From the NCBI RefSeq assembly GCF_028416575.1, contig NZ_JAMQKB010000001.1:515649-579648 (forward strand): 64,000 nucleotides of DNA, written 5' to 3'. The notes under the pieces are model-generated. The model saw nothing but the letters and a program-made list of their open reading frames with translations. It did not search any database and had not been told where the DNA came from. Source of the stretch: Terrihalobacillus insolitus (GTDB lineage: Bacteria; Bacillota; Bacilli; Bacillales; Amphibacillaceae). The position numbers were made by a program, and so were the translations under genes. This document shows, piece after piece, positions 17,669 through 26,512 of the stretch (position 1 is its first letter; every line of letters starts with the position of its first letter).

Positions 17669-18051
17669 TAGTCCTCCTCGTATATTTTCGATATAACGTT
17701 TGTGATAACATCATATATTTCTTCTTTATTCATACCATTCACTAGAGCTTCCACGATCAGTGGTCTGAATTGTTTCCCTATGTTATCAATGTGGTCAGAG
17801 GAAACTTGACTCTTTATATCGGCAATAATAACAGCTCCTTTTTTCGGAACAATTTCAATGATCCCCTTTTCCTCAAGCTCGTGATAGCTTTTGTTTACGG
17901 TGTGCATGTTAACTCCCAAATCTCCAGCAAATGCACGAACGGAAGGCAAAGTATCACCAGGTGATAACTGTCCACGGACAATCGCCTCCATGATTTGGGT
18001 GCTGAGCTGTCTATATAAAGGTATATCCGATTCAGTATCCACGATAATCAA
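17668..18051 (-). CDS. GntR family transcriptional regulator (YtrA subfamily)
   Basis: A 127-residue repressor with an N-terminal winged helix (DIPLYRQLSTQIMEAIVRGQ, then LPSVRAFAGDLGVNMHTVNK) and a short helical C-terminal part, as in the YtrA subfamily. The TTG at 18051 is preferred because GGAGGAG lies six bases upstream; the first open codon overlaps that site. It is co-transcribed with the DUF1648 gene. Two AACAA/TTGTT operator-like palindromes lie 50-90 bases upstream, so autorepression is likely. The effector is unknown. Confidence 0.88.
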   Translation of the reverse strand: MIIVDTESDIPLYRQLSTQIMEAIVRGQLSPGDTLPSVRAFAGDLGVNMHTVNKSYHELEEKGIIEIVPKKGAVIIADIKSQVSSDHIDNIGKQFRPLIVEALVNGMNKEEIYDVITNVISKIYEED

Positions 18052-18099
18052 CAAAATCTCCTCCAATCGATCTTATTTTCAAGGTTGTTATACGCGGAC

Positions 18100-18142
18100 T
18101 ATAACAAAATTGTTCTATATACAATATAACAAATCTGTTCTA
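18100..18142. promoter_or_regulatory. Two repeated operator-like sites of the GntR unit
   Basis: TATAACAAAATTGTTCTATA (18100-18119) and TATAACAAATCTGTTCTA (18125-18142) are similar sites spaced 25 bp apart. Each has AACA..TGTT symmetry. A third half site (TATAACAA) starts near 18150. The position in front of the GntR gene suggests that they bind its product. Confidence 0.6.
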
Positions 18143-18221
18143 CATCGTCTATAACAATTTAATGTAGAAAATGATTTTTGCACCTAAAGGGACAGGCACC
18201 ACTGCTTCCAGATGGTGGATC

Positions 18222-19157
18222 GAGAGCGCGTTTGGCTGGTTTTCGACCCCGTATCCGCCTTCATCGCCCTAATGAGAGCGCGTTTGGCTGGTTTTTGGGT
18301 CCGAATGCGTCTTCATCGCCTTGATGAGAGCGCGTTTGGCTGGTTTTTGGGTCCGAATGCGTCTTCATCGCCCTGATGAGAGCGCGTTTGGCTGGTTTTT
18401 GGGTCCGAATGCGTCTTCATCGCCTTGATGAGAGCGCGTTTGACCGGTTTTTCGCCCCGTATGCGTCTTCATCGCCCTAATGAGAGCGCGTTTGGCTGGT
18501 TTTTAGCCCCGTATGCGTCTTCATCGCCCTAATGAGAGCGCGTTTGGCTGGTTTTTAGCCCCGTATGCGTCTTCATCGCCTTGATGAGTGCGCGTTTGAC
18601 CGGTTTTTCGACCCGTTTGCGTCTTCATCGCCCTGATGAGAGCGCGTTTGGCTGGTTTTTGGCCCCGTATGCGTCTTCATCGCCCTAATGAGAGCGCGTT
18701 TGGCTGGTTTTTGGGTCCGAATGCGTCTTCATCGCCTTGATGAGAGCGCGTTTGACCGGTTTTTCGCCCCGTATGCGTCTTCATCGCCCTGATGAGAGCG
18801 CGTTTGACCGGTTTTTCGCCCCGTATGCGTCTTCATCGCCCTGATGAGAGCGCGTTTGGCTGGTTTTTCGACCCGTATGCGTCTTCATCGCCCTGATGAG
18901 AGCGCGTTTGGCTGGTTTTTAGCCCCGTATGCGTCTTCATCGCCCTAATGAGAGCGCGTTTGGCTGGCTTTTAGCCCCGTATGCGTCTTCATCGCCTGGA
19001 TGAGTGCGCGTTTGGCTGGTTTTTGGCTCCGAATGCGTCTTCATCGCCCTAATGAGAGCGCATTTGGCTGGTTTTTGGCTCCGAATGCGTCTTCATCGCC
19101 CTAATGAGAGCGCGTTTGGCTGGTTTTTGGCTCCGAATGCGTCTTCATCGCCCTGAT
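18222..19157 (+). repeat. Tandem array of eighteen 52-bp hairpin repeats
   Basis: The stretch is 936 bp, exactly 18 x 52, without spacers. A unit starts GAGAGCGCGTTTGGCTGG and continues with TTTTT, a variable GGGTCCGA/AGCCCCGT core, then ATGCGTCTTCATCGCC and TGAT/TAAT. GATGAGAGCGCGTT of one unit can pair with AATGCGTCTTCATC later in the unit, 14 positions with one mismatch and three G-U pairs. The stem is therefore best in RNA read left to right. Units differ by a few bases in the core. Just outside the right end, 19161-19189 matches the border of the second array at 41062. Confidence 0.9.
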
Positions 19158-19372
19158 GCACAGCTTATCATTTGGCACTTTTTAAACATGTCTAATAGAA
19201 GAAACCTATATTCACAAATTTTTCATTATCATAAGTTGAACTGAAATTTTCATCCAAAAATACTGCTTTTTCTAACGTAAGCCTGTTTGATATATAAGAA
19301 TACAGTTCTACGATACAATAAAAAGACAACCATTAAGAGACAATTATCCCCAACACCAAAGGAAGCGAACTC

Positions 19373-19492
19373 GTGTCAGCAAGCTTCAACATCGGGGAAT
19401 CAGATGGAAACTCGACTCCATCTGATTGGAAATTCCCATCTACGCTTCGCAGTGAGGTAGGGGCTCTAAAGCTCTAAACCATTTTAAAATTA
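19373..19492 (+). repeat. Three-hairpin interspersed repeat, copy C (diverged)
   Basis: This is the most diverged of the four copies: the first palindrome is broken (GTGTCAGCAAGCTTCAAC) and the last stem carries changes. Some changes in the middle stem are only partly compensated. It ends 17 bases before the MOSC gene start, so it is part of that gene's leader if the promoter lies upstream. Confidence 0.75.
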
Positions 19493-19509
19493 GTATTGGA
19501 GGGAATGAA

Positions 19510-20238
19510 ATGTTAATCGGTCATATTAAAGAAATTGTTCGTCATCCAGTAAAATCTTTCCGTGGAGAAAGTGTACAACAAACGAAAATAATGGACTATG
19601 GCTTATATGGAGATCGTAGTCATGCGTATTTAGATGAAACAAAAAAAGGCGATTTCTTAACGATTACTCAATTTCAAGAAATGGTTCGCTATAAAGCAAG
19701 ATTTGCAGGGGAAGAATCAATGAACAAATATCCTAAAGTCGAAGTAACCACGCCTGAGGGTAAGGATTTTGATTGGAAAGATCAGGAACTAATTAAAGAA
19801 TTGAAAAACAAATCGAAACGAAAAATTTCTACCACAGAATACACCCCTTCACATGTACCTATTGGGCCAATTGCAGTAGAACACGTTCTACTTGCAACAG
19901 ATGCTTCATTAGAAAAGTTGAATGAACTATGGGGGGAAGATGAAGTTGATTCGAGGCGTTTTCGTCCTAATTTAATTCTTTCATTAATAGAAAAGAAACC
20001 TTTTATTGAAGAAGAATGGATTGGCCGACGGATTAAAATAGGAAATGAAGTAGAAATGGAGTTCGTAGGACATTGTAAAAGGTGCATGATTATTACTGTT
20101 AATCCTGATAATGCCGAACGAGATTCGGGTCTACATAAAACGATTATTAAAGAAAATAACAATATATTTGGTGTTTATGCTTCCGTGATAAAAAAAGGTG
20201 ACATTCATGTGGGTGATGAAGTGTCATGCAGGGCATAA
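19510..20238 (+). CDS. MOSC-domain protein
   Basis: A 242-residue protein with an N-terminal beta-barrel-like segment (IVRHPVKSFRGESVQQ, LYGDRSHAYLDE) and a MOSC domain. The conserved Cys pair is in GHCKRCMIITVNPDN (about residues 186-200). MOSC proteins act in molybdenum-cofactor sulfuration or mARC-type reductions. Key surroundings such as RFRPNLIL are present. A TTGGAGGGAA site lies just before the ATG. It overlaps the end of the convergent GrdB-like gene by 15 bases. The exact substrate is unknown. Confidence 0.85.
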   Translation: MLIGHIKEIVRHPVKSFRGESVQQTKIMDYGLYGDRSHAYLDETKKGDFLTITQFQEMVRYKARFAGEESMNKYPKVEVTTPEGKDFDWKDQELIKELKNKSKRKISTTEYTPSHVPIGPIAVEHVLLATDASLEKLNELWGEDEVDSRRFRPNLILSLIEKKPFIEEEWIGRRIKIGNEVEMEFVGHCKRCMIITVNPDNAERDSGLHKTIIKENNNIFGVYASVIKKGDIHVGDEVSCRA

Positions 20239-20721
20239 TAAGGTAATATCAGCATGATCCTTTACTACTGCATCAGCAATATCTTCTGCTAGCTTTAGCT
20301 CCAATTGTTCCGGATCCATATTGTACCCGATGAACGTGAAAAAGTTATCCGTTAAACCGCCAATGATGCCCTCTTCTGCTAGCTCATGGAGTCGCTCAAT
20401 CGGAAAAATGACATTTAAATCTTCATTTGCTCCAACAGTAAGGTATTTCAACTGATGGATTTCCAAATCTTCAGGCTTTGAATCAGATGGTACAGTACGA
20501 TATGTATAATCACCAACAGGGTGCACTGTGTCAAAAGGCATCGTTCCAATAGGCTGTACACCTGCAGAGCTAACAAAGGTTAGTTTCAACTCTGATAAAG
20601 GTTTTTTCACTTGTGCTAATGGAACATATTCATCTTTCATAATCATCGATCCAGGATATCGTTCGTTAACTGTTTGCCAAATACCAGGACGTAGCTGTTC
20701 GTGTTTAGAGGTTTCCGTCAT
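20224..20721 (-). CDS. GrdB/PrdB-related protein (glycine/sarcosine/D-proline reductase family), stand-alone
   Basis: A 165-residue protein resembling the C-terminal half of the GrdB/PrdB selenoprotein subunits. Landmarks are TFVSSAGVQPIGTMPFDTVH, GDYTYRTVP, the LEIHQLKY line and NVIFPIERLHELAEEGIIG. No TGA/selenocysteine codon is present, and other reductase subunits are not nearby. A fermentative reductase is therefore unlikely and the function is unknown. It overlaps the 96-residue gene upstream by 17 bases. Assignment rests on remembered motif likeness. Confidence 0.65.
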   Translation of the reverse strand: MTETSKHEQLRPGIWQTVNERYPGSMIMKDEYVPLAQVKKPLSELKLTFVSSAGVQPIGTMPFDTVHPVGDYTYRTVPSDSKPEDLEIHQLKYLTVGANEDLNVIFPIERLHELAEEGIIGGLTDNFFTFIGYNMDPEQLELKLAEDIADAVVKDHADITLLCPA

Positions 20722-20995
20722 GAATCCATTCCCCCGATCTTTTTAAAAAGTAGAAGTGTAGATGAAAATATAAATGTGCTAATGTTTCTGCATCATTATT
20801 CTCAAGTGTATCAAAAATAAACGCGCGGTCCGTATCAGGAGAATCTAATAGCAACTTGAGTGCTTCAATCCAGGATTTATCAATCTCTTTACGACCATCA
20901 TCCTCATTTCCATCACCAAAGTGCAATCGTACATACCGGATCAGTTTTTCATTGTCACCATTCTTTATAGCCTCTTTTAAATATGGTAAGGACAT
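20705..20995 (-). CDS. Small helical protein of unknown function
   Basis: A 96-residue acidic, mostly helical soluble protein without signal peptide or membrane helix. It has a charged centre (HFGDGNEDDGRKEIDKSW) and an aromatic-rich C-terminal part (LAHLYFHLHFYFLKR). I do not recognise the family. It overlaps and is probably translated together with the GrdB-like gene, so the two products may work together. TGGCCCCC-type sequence, not a clear site, precedes the ATG, so the start is less certain. Confidence 0.6.
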   Translation of the reverse strand: MSLPYLKEAIKNGDNEKLIRYVRLHFGDGNEDDGRKEIDKSWIEALKLLLDSPDTDRAFIFDTLENNDAETLAHLYFHLHFYFLKRSGEWIHDGNL

Positions 20996-21261
20996 TTTTA
21001 ATTGTTGGCCCCCTTCTCGAAGATAGTACTAATATTATCATTTTTCTAATAGGAGGTAAAATTTTCTAATCATATTGACAAACCGAGTACATGTTGGCTG
21101 TTCCTAAATTATCAACTCCTAGTAATAATCAATAACAATTTCTTTCTCTTTTTATGAAGAATTAACTGGTAAAAGCATAATAAATAATTGCTTCTTCGCT
21201 GATTAATGAAATAACTTGGGCATACTGGAAACTACCAATTAAAAATGATAGGTGGTTTTCA

Positions 21262-21731
21262 ATGTTAGTAGAAATTAAAGACCTAGATAATGTGTTTCAT
21301 ATCCCAGAACCGTGGTACATTAATAAGCGCATTTTTGATGAAAACAAAGAACAGCTTGATGTTTATTTGAAAGTTGATCGACAGGCAACATTCACAAGTT
21401 CACAGTGTAGAACTGAACAATTGCCATTCTTTGATATTGGCGATTATGATCAGAAATGGCGCCATTTAATTTTATTAGAATACCCATGCTACATTCATGC
21501 GGAGCATCCCCGAACAGATTGCAAGAATTGTGGAAAAACCGTATCGATATCCCTTGGGCGAATAAACCACGCGCTACCTTCACCAAACTGTTTGACGCAC
21601 GGATTACGCTACTAGTGAAAGACATGCCTATGAGTGCTGTTAGCCGTTTAGTGGGCGAACATGACACACGGCTATGGCGAATATTACATCACAACGTTGA
21701 TTATGATTTGATAGGAGAGTGTTCAGGATAA
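21262..21731 (+). pseudogene. ISL3-family transposase remnant (frameshifted, truncated)
   Basis: The first frame gives an ISL3 N-terminus with the zinc-finger half (HPRTDCKNCGKT). Continuation in the next frame reads RIDIPWANKPRATFTKLFDA and then SAVSRLVGEHDTRLWRILHH, the typical ISL3 helix-turn-helix region. One A missing from a five-A run near 21537 explains the frame change. The protein stops after about 150 of the usual 400 residues, so the DDE catalytic part is absent. No terminal inverted repeats were recognised. It marks past IS insertion beside the nucleotidyltransferase cassette. Confidence 0.8.
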
Positions 21732-21840
21732 AGAAGACAAACTCAGAAAAAATACTTGATATGCAGTATATTCTTAATTGTTTTTTAAACATCATTAGTA
21801 TAAAATTAAATTAAGATTTTGATCGGATGGATGTGGTCAT

Positions 21841-22383
21841 ATGCAAGAATTTATGGAAGATGGAAACCTTTTTCCTGGAATACATACTTATTCTTGTGAA
21901 GAGTTTGAAGAACAATTTGTTACTATGTTTACAACTTCATCTACAAGAAGTAGAATTTATAAAAGTCTCAAAGAATGGCTGAAATTGTTAGTGGATATCT
22001 TACCGCCCAGGTACATTTGGTTAGATGGAAGTTATTTAACAACTAAGATGGATCCTAACGATATTGATTTAGTCGTTTTTTATAGACCTGAGGACATTGT
22101 GACCCTGGGACAAGATAAAACAAAACAATTGGGAATGCTTATAAATCAATTATCGATAAATTATAACTGTGACGCCTATTTTTGTTATACGTTAGACCAT
22201 TTATCACAAGAGGTGGTAGCAGCAAATTTTAAAGGGCAAGAGAAAATAATGCAAACATATTGGATGGGGCAGTTTTGTTTTGATCGCAGTAGAAAGCCTA
22301 AAGGTATCATTGAATTTAAAAAAGAAGTAATTGAAAAGATGTTAGGAGGTGTTAAAAATGATGTCGCCTCAAGAAAGAGCTAA
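21841..22383 (+). CDS. Nucleotidyltransferase-fold protein (DUF6932-like), first gene of a two-gene cassette
   Basis: A 180-residue minimal nucleotidyltransferase. The motif WLDGSYLTTKMDPNDIDLVV supplies GS (63-64) and the metal-binding DxD (Asp 74, Asp 76). CDAYFCY gives a third candidate acid (Asp 111). Such small enzymes transfer nucleotides to tRNA, protein or antibiotics and are common as toxins of toxin-antitoxin pairs. The start ATG lacks a strong ribosome binding site. Its 3' end overlaps the next gene by 26 bases, implying coupled translation. Its neighbours are an ISL3 remnant and a terminator. The substrate is unknown. Confidence 0.75.
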   Translation: MQEFMEDGNLFPGIHTYSCEEFEEQFVTMFTTSSTRSRIYKSLKEWLKLLVDILPPRYIWLDGSYLTTKMDPNDIDLVVFYRPEDIVTLGQDKTKQLGMLINQLSINYNCDAYFCYTLDHLSQEVVAANFKGQEKIMQTYWMGQFCFDRSRKPKGIIEFKKEVIEKMLGGVKNDVASRKS

Positions 22384-23314
22384 TGAAAAAATCCAAGAAA
22401 CAGAAACGATTATAAAGGAAACCAATGAGATACTTAATAAATTGGAATTACCTGATTTCGCAAAAGAAATTCAATTAAATTCATTTAACAGAAGGTTGAA
22501 TAATCTAAAAGAAGAGTGTGAAGAGATTGAACGTACAAGCGAGTCTGAAGAGTTAATCTTAACATTACATCCTAGAGATTTACCATCAGGCCAAATATCT
22601 GTACGATCTTTAACAACAATTTTAGGTGGTTTTCAAAATCTTTCAGATAGTATTGCAAATACACTATATAATCAGCCAAGTGAAAAAGGGAAAATACCAC
22701 AAGAAATTTTAGACTTTAACGAAATGATATTTAAGGAAGCAAAAGCTGGGTCATTTAAAGCTGTTTTAGAATTAAAACATTCTTCCAAAAATTTGTTTGA
22801 TGAACCAGTGCAGTCTCAAACATTATCGGAGTTGTTTGAACTTCTGTTTTCTTCTGAAGGAGAAGAAACACTAAGTGAATCAATCTCATTCTTGGGACCT
22901 CGTGCTTTAAAAAATTATTCTGAATGGACAAAGACATTAAGAGATTTAGATACTGCAGTAGAAGTTGAATGGGCATCCTCTTATAAAGGATACTCAAAAG
23001 TATCTATTAACCCTGAAAAAGCAGAAAATATTTATAAAATACTAAGTGAATTTTCTGAGACCTCAGAAGAAGAGGTTAACTTAAATGGAAAGCTAATGGG
23101 GGCGAATATTAGAACAAAAACATTCGAGATAAATACAAATGATGGTGAAAAGATTACAGGAAGAATTAGTAAAGATGCTCTTCCTAAGGTTGCCTCATTT
23201 GTACTTGATAAACAATGTAAAGCTATATTGTTGAAGGTTACAACTAAGAGTAGTTCTAAAGAAAAGGTTTCTTGGACATTGAAATCTATATCTGTAATTA
23301 AAGAAGAAGACTAA
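22358..23314 (+). CDS. Unknown protein with N-terminal coiled coil, partner of the nucleotidyltransferase
   Basis: A 318-residue protein. Residues about 5-65 are a charged coiled coil rich in Glu and Lys. The middle (about 70-200) is a mixed alpha/beta region beginning LHPRDLPSGQISVRSLTTIL. The C-terminal part (about 205-318) holds beta-strand-like segments ending in SWTLKSISVIKEED. No membrane helix or known catalytic motif was seen. The ATG at 22358 has AGGAGG 8 bases upstream, inside the end of the nucleotidyltransferase gene. The coupling suggests an antitoxin, sensor or partner subunit; this is an inference. Confidence 0.7.
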   Translation: MMSPQERANEKIQETETIIKETNEILNKLELPDFAKEIQLNSFNRRLNNLKEECEEIERTSESEELILTLHPRDLPSGQISVRSLTTILGGFQNLSDSIANTLYNQPSEKGKIPQEILDFNEMIFKEAKAGSFKAVLELKHSSKNLFDEPVQSQTLSELFELLFSSEGEETLSESISFLGPRALKNYSEWTKTLRDLDTAVEVEWASSYKGYSKVSINPEKAENIYKILSEFSETSEEEVNLNGKLMGANIRTKTFEINTNDGEKITGRISKDALPKVASFVLDKQCKAILLKVTTKSSSKEKVSWTLKSISVIKEED

Positions 23315-23369
23315 TTTTTAGAATTTTGATCGTACTTTGTTAAATATTATAGATAAAAACTGACTTACT

Positions 23370-23404
23370 TGGCTCATCACTTAATAGGTGTTGGGCTTTT
23401 TTAT
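23370..23404 (+). terminator. Terminator of the two-gene cassette
   Basis: GGCTCATCAC pairs with GGTGTTGGGCT, allowing G-U pairs and one mismatch, and is followed by TTTTTTATTT. It closes the nucleotidyltransferase/coiled-coil transcript about 60 bases after the stop. Confidence 0.7.
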
Positions 23405-23582
23405 TTGCGTTTTTCTCGGTACCTAGTACCATTTATGGGAGCTTCGCTAATATAGTGGTAGTAAATGGGAAGAAATAGCTGCCGTGATGAGGTATGATGT
23501 ACGTTGGGTTTATCGGTTACATAGAAAAAAAGCACTGAAAGAAGCGACTGAACGATTAGAAAAAACTAGGTGGAGCGGACCC

Positions 23583-24227
23583 CTAAATTGCTTTTCCCAT
23601 CAAATAAATAACACGTTTGTAATATTCAAGTTCATGGGGGACAAATGCTTCTTTCCCTACATTTTTACAGACATATAATCTTTCCCCTGATTGATCTGTA
23701 TCAAAACCCTCAATTTTAATTTCATTTGTCTTTCCTAACCAAAGGCTAGAAAAGTCATTGAAGTCCACTTTTACAATTCCTGATACTTCTTCCAATGAAA
23801 GTCTAAAATCATCAAAGCTATGATTAGCTTCATAAAGAAATACATGTGCGATTTCCTTATCAATAAATCCAATATCTTCATTAGTGACACAATAGTTAAT
23901 AACTCCCAATGGTATTAGATCCGAAAAGGAAACACGAATCCCTGTTTCTTCGGTTACCTCTCTAACCCCATCGCTTACTGTTTCATTAGATAAAATATGT
24001 CCGGCTGCTGTAATATCAAGAAGACCAGGATAATCCTGTTTCTTATTACTCCGTTTTTGTAGATACATAGATACTCTTCCATTGTCTTTGTTATAAAACC
24101 AACAGTGAAACGTTTTATGCCAAAACCCTTTACTATGTGCCTCTTCCCTTGTTGCCACGCCAATTTCTTTTTTATTGTCATCAAATATTTTAATCATCTC
24201 TGTTTGTTCCAAGATTAATAACCTCAT
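23583..24227 (-). CDS. Nudix hydrolase (YfcD/isopentenyl-diphosphate-isomerase-like)
   Basis: A 214-residue protein with a complete Nudix box, G-x5-E-x7-REVTEETGI, beginning at GHILSNE (about residue 76). The entry IFDDNKKEIGVATREEAHSKG, followed by FWHKTFHCWFYN and LQKRSNKKQDYPGLLDITAAGH, is typical of IDI-like Nudix proteins such as YfcD. It cleaves or rearranges a diphosphate substrate. The first ATG (24227) has a weak site. A TTG five codons in, preceded by GAGG, is an alternative start. No functional partner is adjacent. Confidence 0.88.
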   Translation of the reverse strand: MRLLILEQTEMIKIFDDNKKEIGVATREEAHSKGFWHKTFHCWFYNKDNGRVSMYLQKRSNKKQDYPGLLDITAAGHILSNETVSDGVREVTEETGIRVSFSDLIPLGVINYCVTNEDIGFIDKEIAHVFLYEANHSFDDFRLSLEEVSGIVKVDFNDFSSLWLGKTNEIKIEGFDTDQSGERLYVCKNVGKEAFVPHELEYYKRVIYLMGKAI

Positions 24228-24428
24228 TCTCGCTTTATTTTTTTCTAGAGTGAAAAGTTGTGGATTACTAGACTGTTAAACTTCCTCCGCACAACGGAAT
24301 AAGGTCGATTTATCCGCAAGAACATCACTACATTATGAAAGTACTTTGCTATTGATTTAATTTACTTCTGAGTGTTGATAACCAATAAAATCCAACATAA
24401 GTATACCAAAAAGTACATCTTTCTTATA
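24228..24428. other. Intergenic stretch without recognised feature
   Basis: The whole gap 24228-24709 holds only the palindrome at 24429-24482. Short open frames here are AT-rich, lack ribosome binding sites and run through the palindrome, so none is called. Confidence 0.4.
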
Positions 24429-24482
24429 AAGGGGTCAGGTACCGCAAAAAGACATATGTCCATTTGTGATGACTGACCCCTT
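24429..24482. repeat. GGGGTCAGG palindrome, copy 1
   Basis: A ~54-bp palindrome with arms AAGGGGTCAGG/ACTGACCCCTT and centre GACATATGTC. Near-identical copies lie at 32675 and 38422. It is preceded by A-rich and followed by T-rich sequence, which suits a bidirectional terminator. Confidence 0.7.
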
Positions 24483-24709
24483 GTGTTAAAACTTAGTACG
24501 TCCAAAAACGGAAAATTCATGTAGATACTGTTTGGTTCCTCTTTATTTACGTTGTCGTAATTTACCATTATAGAAATACAAATACATGAGAAGGCTTTCA
24601 CTCGTGTCGACATCTAATAATGTCCACGTGGCGTTGGGTTAGGGATGCTTTTAGCAAAAAATTAAAAATGGGAAAAGATTTTTCTGTTTTGGTGGGTTAC
24701 TTTGGAGTT

Positions 24710-25000
24710 TTATATTTGTTCGGATACTTTTCGAAGTTTTCGTTCGTGCTGAACACTTTTACTGGATAAAAAATCAACCGTCTCTTGAGTCTCAGTCAAA
24801 TCTATCCGCAAACCGTCAACCTTTTTTCCAAGGCGATCAAAACCAGCATCCATTTTGGTCTCCAGTTCCCCCTTTACTTTGTCTAACTTTTTATCCATGT
24901 GTTCGGAATGAAGTTGTAGCGCGTCTGTTAACTTTTTATCCATGTGTTCGGAATGAAGTTGTAACGCATTTAAAATTTCCTTTATTCCCGATTGTTCCAT
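24710..25000 (-). CDS. Small coiled-coil protein with an internal 15-residue duplication
   Basis: A 96-residue hydrophilic protein that is helical almost throughout. ALQLHSEHMDKKL occurs twice in succession (about residues 11-38), encoded by a nearly perfect 45-bp tandem duplication at 24887-24970. The rest (KGELETKMDAGFDRLGKKVD) keeps a heptad pattern resembling phage or Bdr-like coiled-coil proteins. The ATG at 25000 has AGAGAGG eight bases upstream. The frame is open for 51 more codons upstream without a ribosome binding site. Function unknown; the duplicated unit may vary in number between strains. Confidence 0.7.
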   Translation of the reverse strand: MEQSGIKEILNALQLHSEHMDKKLTDALQLHSEHMDKKLDKVKGELETKMDAGFDRLGKKVDGLRIDLTETQETVDFLSSKSVQHERKLRKVSEQI

Positions 25001-25427
25001 TAATATTACCTCTCTTTCAGTAATATTATAAACTTTCTCATAGTTTTTGGAAAGAAAAAAGAGAGACCTGTCAAAATCTTTTTTCATAACTAGCACACAT
25101 AAAGAAGACAATAAGTCTTTCATTACCACAACAAATTTGTTATGATTACTCAACTTTCACAGACCGAAATAGGTAGGTATATCCTGATATATTTTAGAAA
25201 ACCTGCAACTCATTGTTTGATTGATGATATCTGGTTTTGACCGATTGTACTCACGCAAAACTGAGACGAACCATAAAAAAAGTAAAGGTAGACCCATTAT
25301 AATATGACACTCTACCTATCTACTTTTGAAAAAATTGTTTATTTGAAAATTTTTACAAAATTATATTGACAACAAACTTCTAGTTGCCAACATTAGAATA
25401 TGAGAACTCTACCAATTTCTATTCCAC
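25001..25427. other. Intergenic stretch without recognised feature
   Basis: AT-rich sequence that should hold the promoter of the coiled-coil gene. I see no gene, strong hairpin or known binding site in it. Confidence 0.4.
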
Positions 25428-26480
25428 TCACCCCAACTCCGGATAAAACAGTACCTTTCCAAAAAAGCCATCCTTATTAATGATTTTGTCAAACGTTTCT
25501 GGGCCTTCACGCAATTGTAAACGATGGGAAATAATTGGTTTGACATTAATTTGTCCAGTACTCATGTAATGAACAGATGTGCTCCATTCTTTACCTGGGA
25601 ATGATGCGGAGATGGCGTTCCACGAACCTAAAACGGTCAACTCATTACGCACTATCTTCTCAAAGTAAAACCGTTGAATGTTAATATCAGCATACGGTAT
25701 CCCCATAAAGACTACTTCTCCACCTTTTTTAGACAATGCTAAAACTTGTGCAGATGTAATTGGTGATCCAGCAGATTCAACCGCAACATCAACACCAGAC
25801 CCGTTTGTATGCTCCAAAATCTGTTCGTGAGCAGGTTTTTCTATCGAATTAACTAATACGTCTGCACCAACTTCTTTAGCAATTGCTAGCTTTTCATCAT
25901 CTATATCAATCGCAAAGACTTTTTTTGCTCCAAAAATTTTTGCCCATTGAATAGCAAGTAGTCCAATGTTACCACACCCCATAACAGCTACTTCTGCGCC
26001 TGGTTGCATTCTGGTACGGTAAAATCCATGCACAACAACTGATGACGGTTCAACCATTGCTGCAGTGTCAAAATCAACACTATCTGGAATTGGAATGACA
26101 TTCTCTGCTGGTAATTTTGCATATTCTGCATATGCTCCAGGGTGATAGGCACCCATGACATGGAGTTTTTCACAACGTGCCAAATCGCCATTTCTACAGC
26201 TTTCACATGTACCACAATAAAATGTAGGACAACCGGCTACACGGTCGCCAACTTTAACATTGGTTACTTCTGACCCAACATCGACTACTTCCCCCGAAAA
26301 TTCATGCCCAAAAATAGTTCCTTCAACGTACGGTCCAAGCTTTGCATATCTGGAAATATCCGAGCCGCAAATCCCTACAGCTTTCACCTTTATAATTACA
26401 TCATCTTTTTTCTTTACAAATGGCTTTTTTGATTCCTCAAAGCTTAAATTCTGTTTACCATAAAACTTAAGGGATTTCAT
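25428..26480 (-). CDS. Galactitol-1-phosphate 5-dehydrogenase-like zinc dehydrogenase (GatD-like)
   Basis: A 350-residue medium-chain dehydrogenase. The catalytic zinc site is GICGSD plus GHEFSG. The structural zinc lobe has four Cys in CPTFYCGTCESCRNGDLARC, and the Rossmann motif is GCGNIG. The C-terminal stretch NELTVLGSWNAI...PGKEW is characteristic of GatD. It would oxidise the phosphorylated polyol delivered by the galactitol-type PTS encoded upstream in the same operon. The ATG at 26480 has AAAGG about nine bases upstream. Last gene of the operon; an AT-rich region without an obvious terminator follows. Confidence 0.85.
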   Translation of the reverse strand: MKSLKFYGKQNLSFEESKKPFVKKKDDVIIKVKAVGICGSDISRYAKLGPYVEGTIFGHEFSGEVVDVGSEVTNVKVGDRVAGCPTFYCGTCESCRNGDLARCEKLHVMGAYHPGAYAEYAKLPAENVIPIPDSVDFDTAAMVEPSSVVVHGFYRTRMQPGAEVAVMGCGNIGLLAIQWAKIFGAKKVFAIDIDDEKLAIAKEVGADVLVNSIEKPAHEQILEHTNGSGVDVAVESAGSPITSAQVLALSKKGGEVVFMGIPYADINIQRFYFEKIVRNELTVLGSWNAISASFPGKEWSTSVHYMSTGQINVKPIISHRLQLREGPETFDKIINKDGFFGKVLFYPELG

Positions 26481-26512
26481 CTCTTTCACCCTTTCTGTGT
26501 CGTAATATCTTG

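Noticed and set aside
18222..19157. CRISPR array
   Set aside because: The 52-bp units are contiguous, without unique spacers, and no cas gene is nearby.
22755..22997. Minus-strand frame inside the coiled-coil gene
   Set aside because: Antisense shadow; no ribosome binding site or family pattern.
23484..23678. 64-codon plus-strand frame (starting MMRYDVRWVYRL)
   Set aside because: No good ribosome binding site, not recognised, and its end runs into the Nudix gene on the other strand. It could be a gene scrap but support is too thin.
24362..24613. Frame sharing the peptide QMDICLFAVPDPF with another at 32635-32910
   Set aside because: The shared peptide is only the translation of the GGGGTCAGG palindrome, not a protein family.
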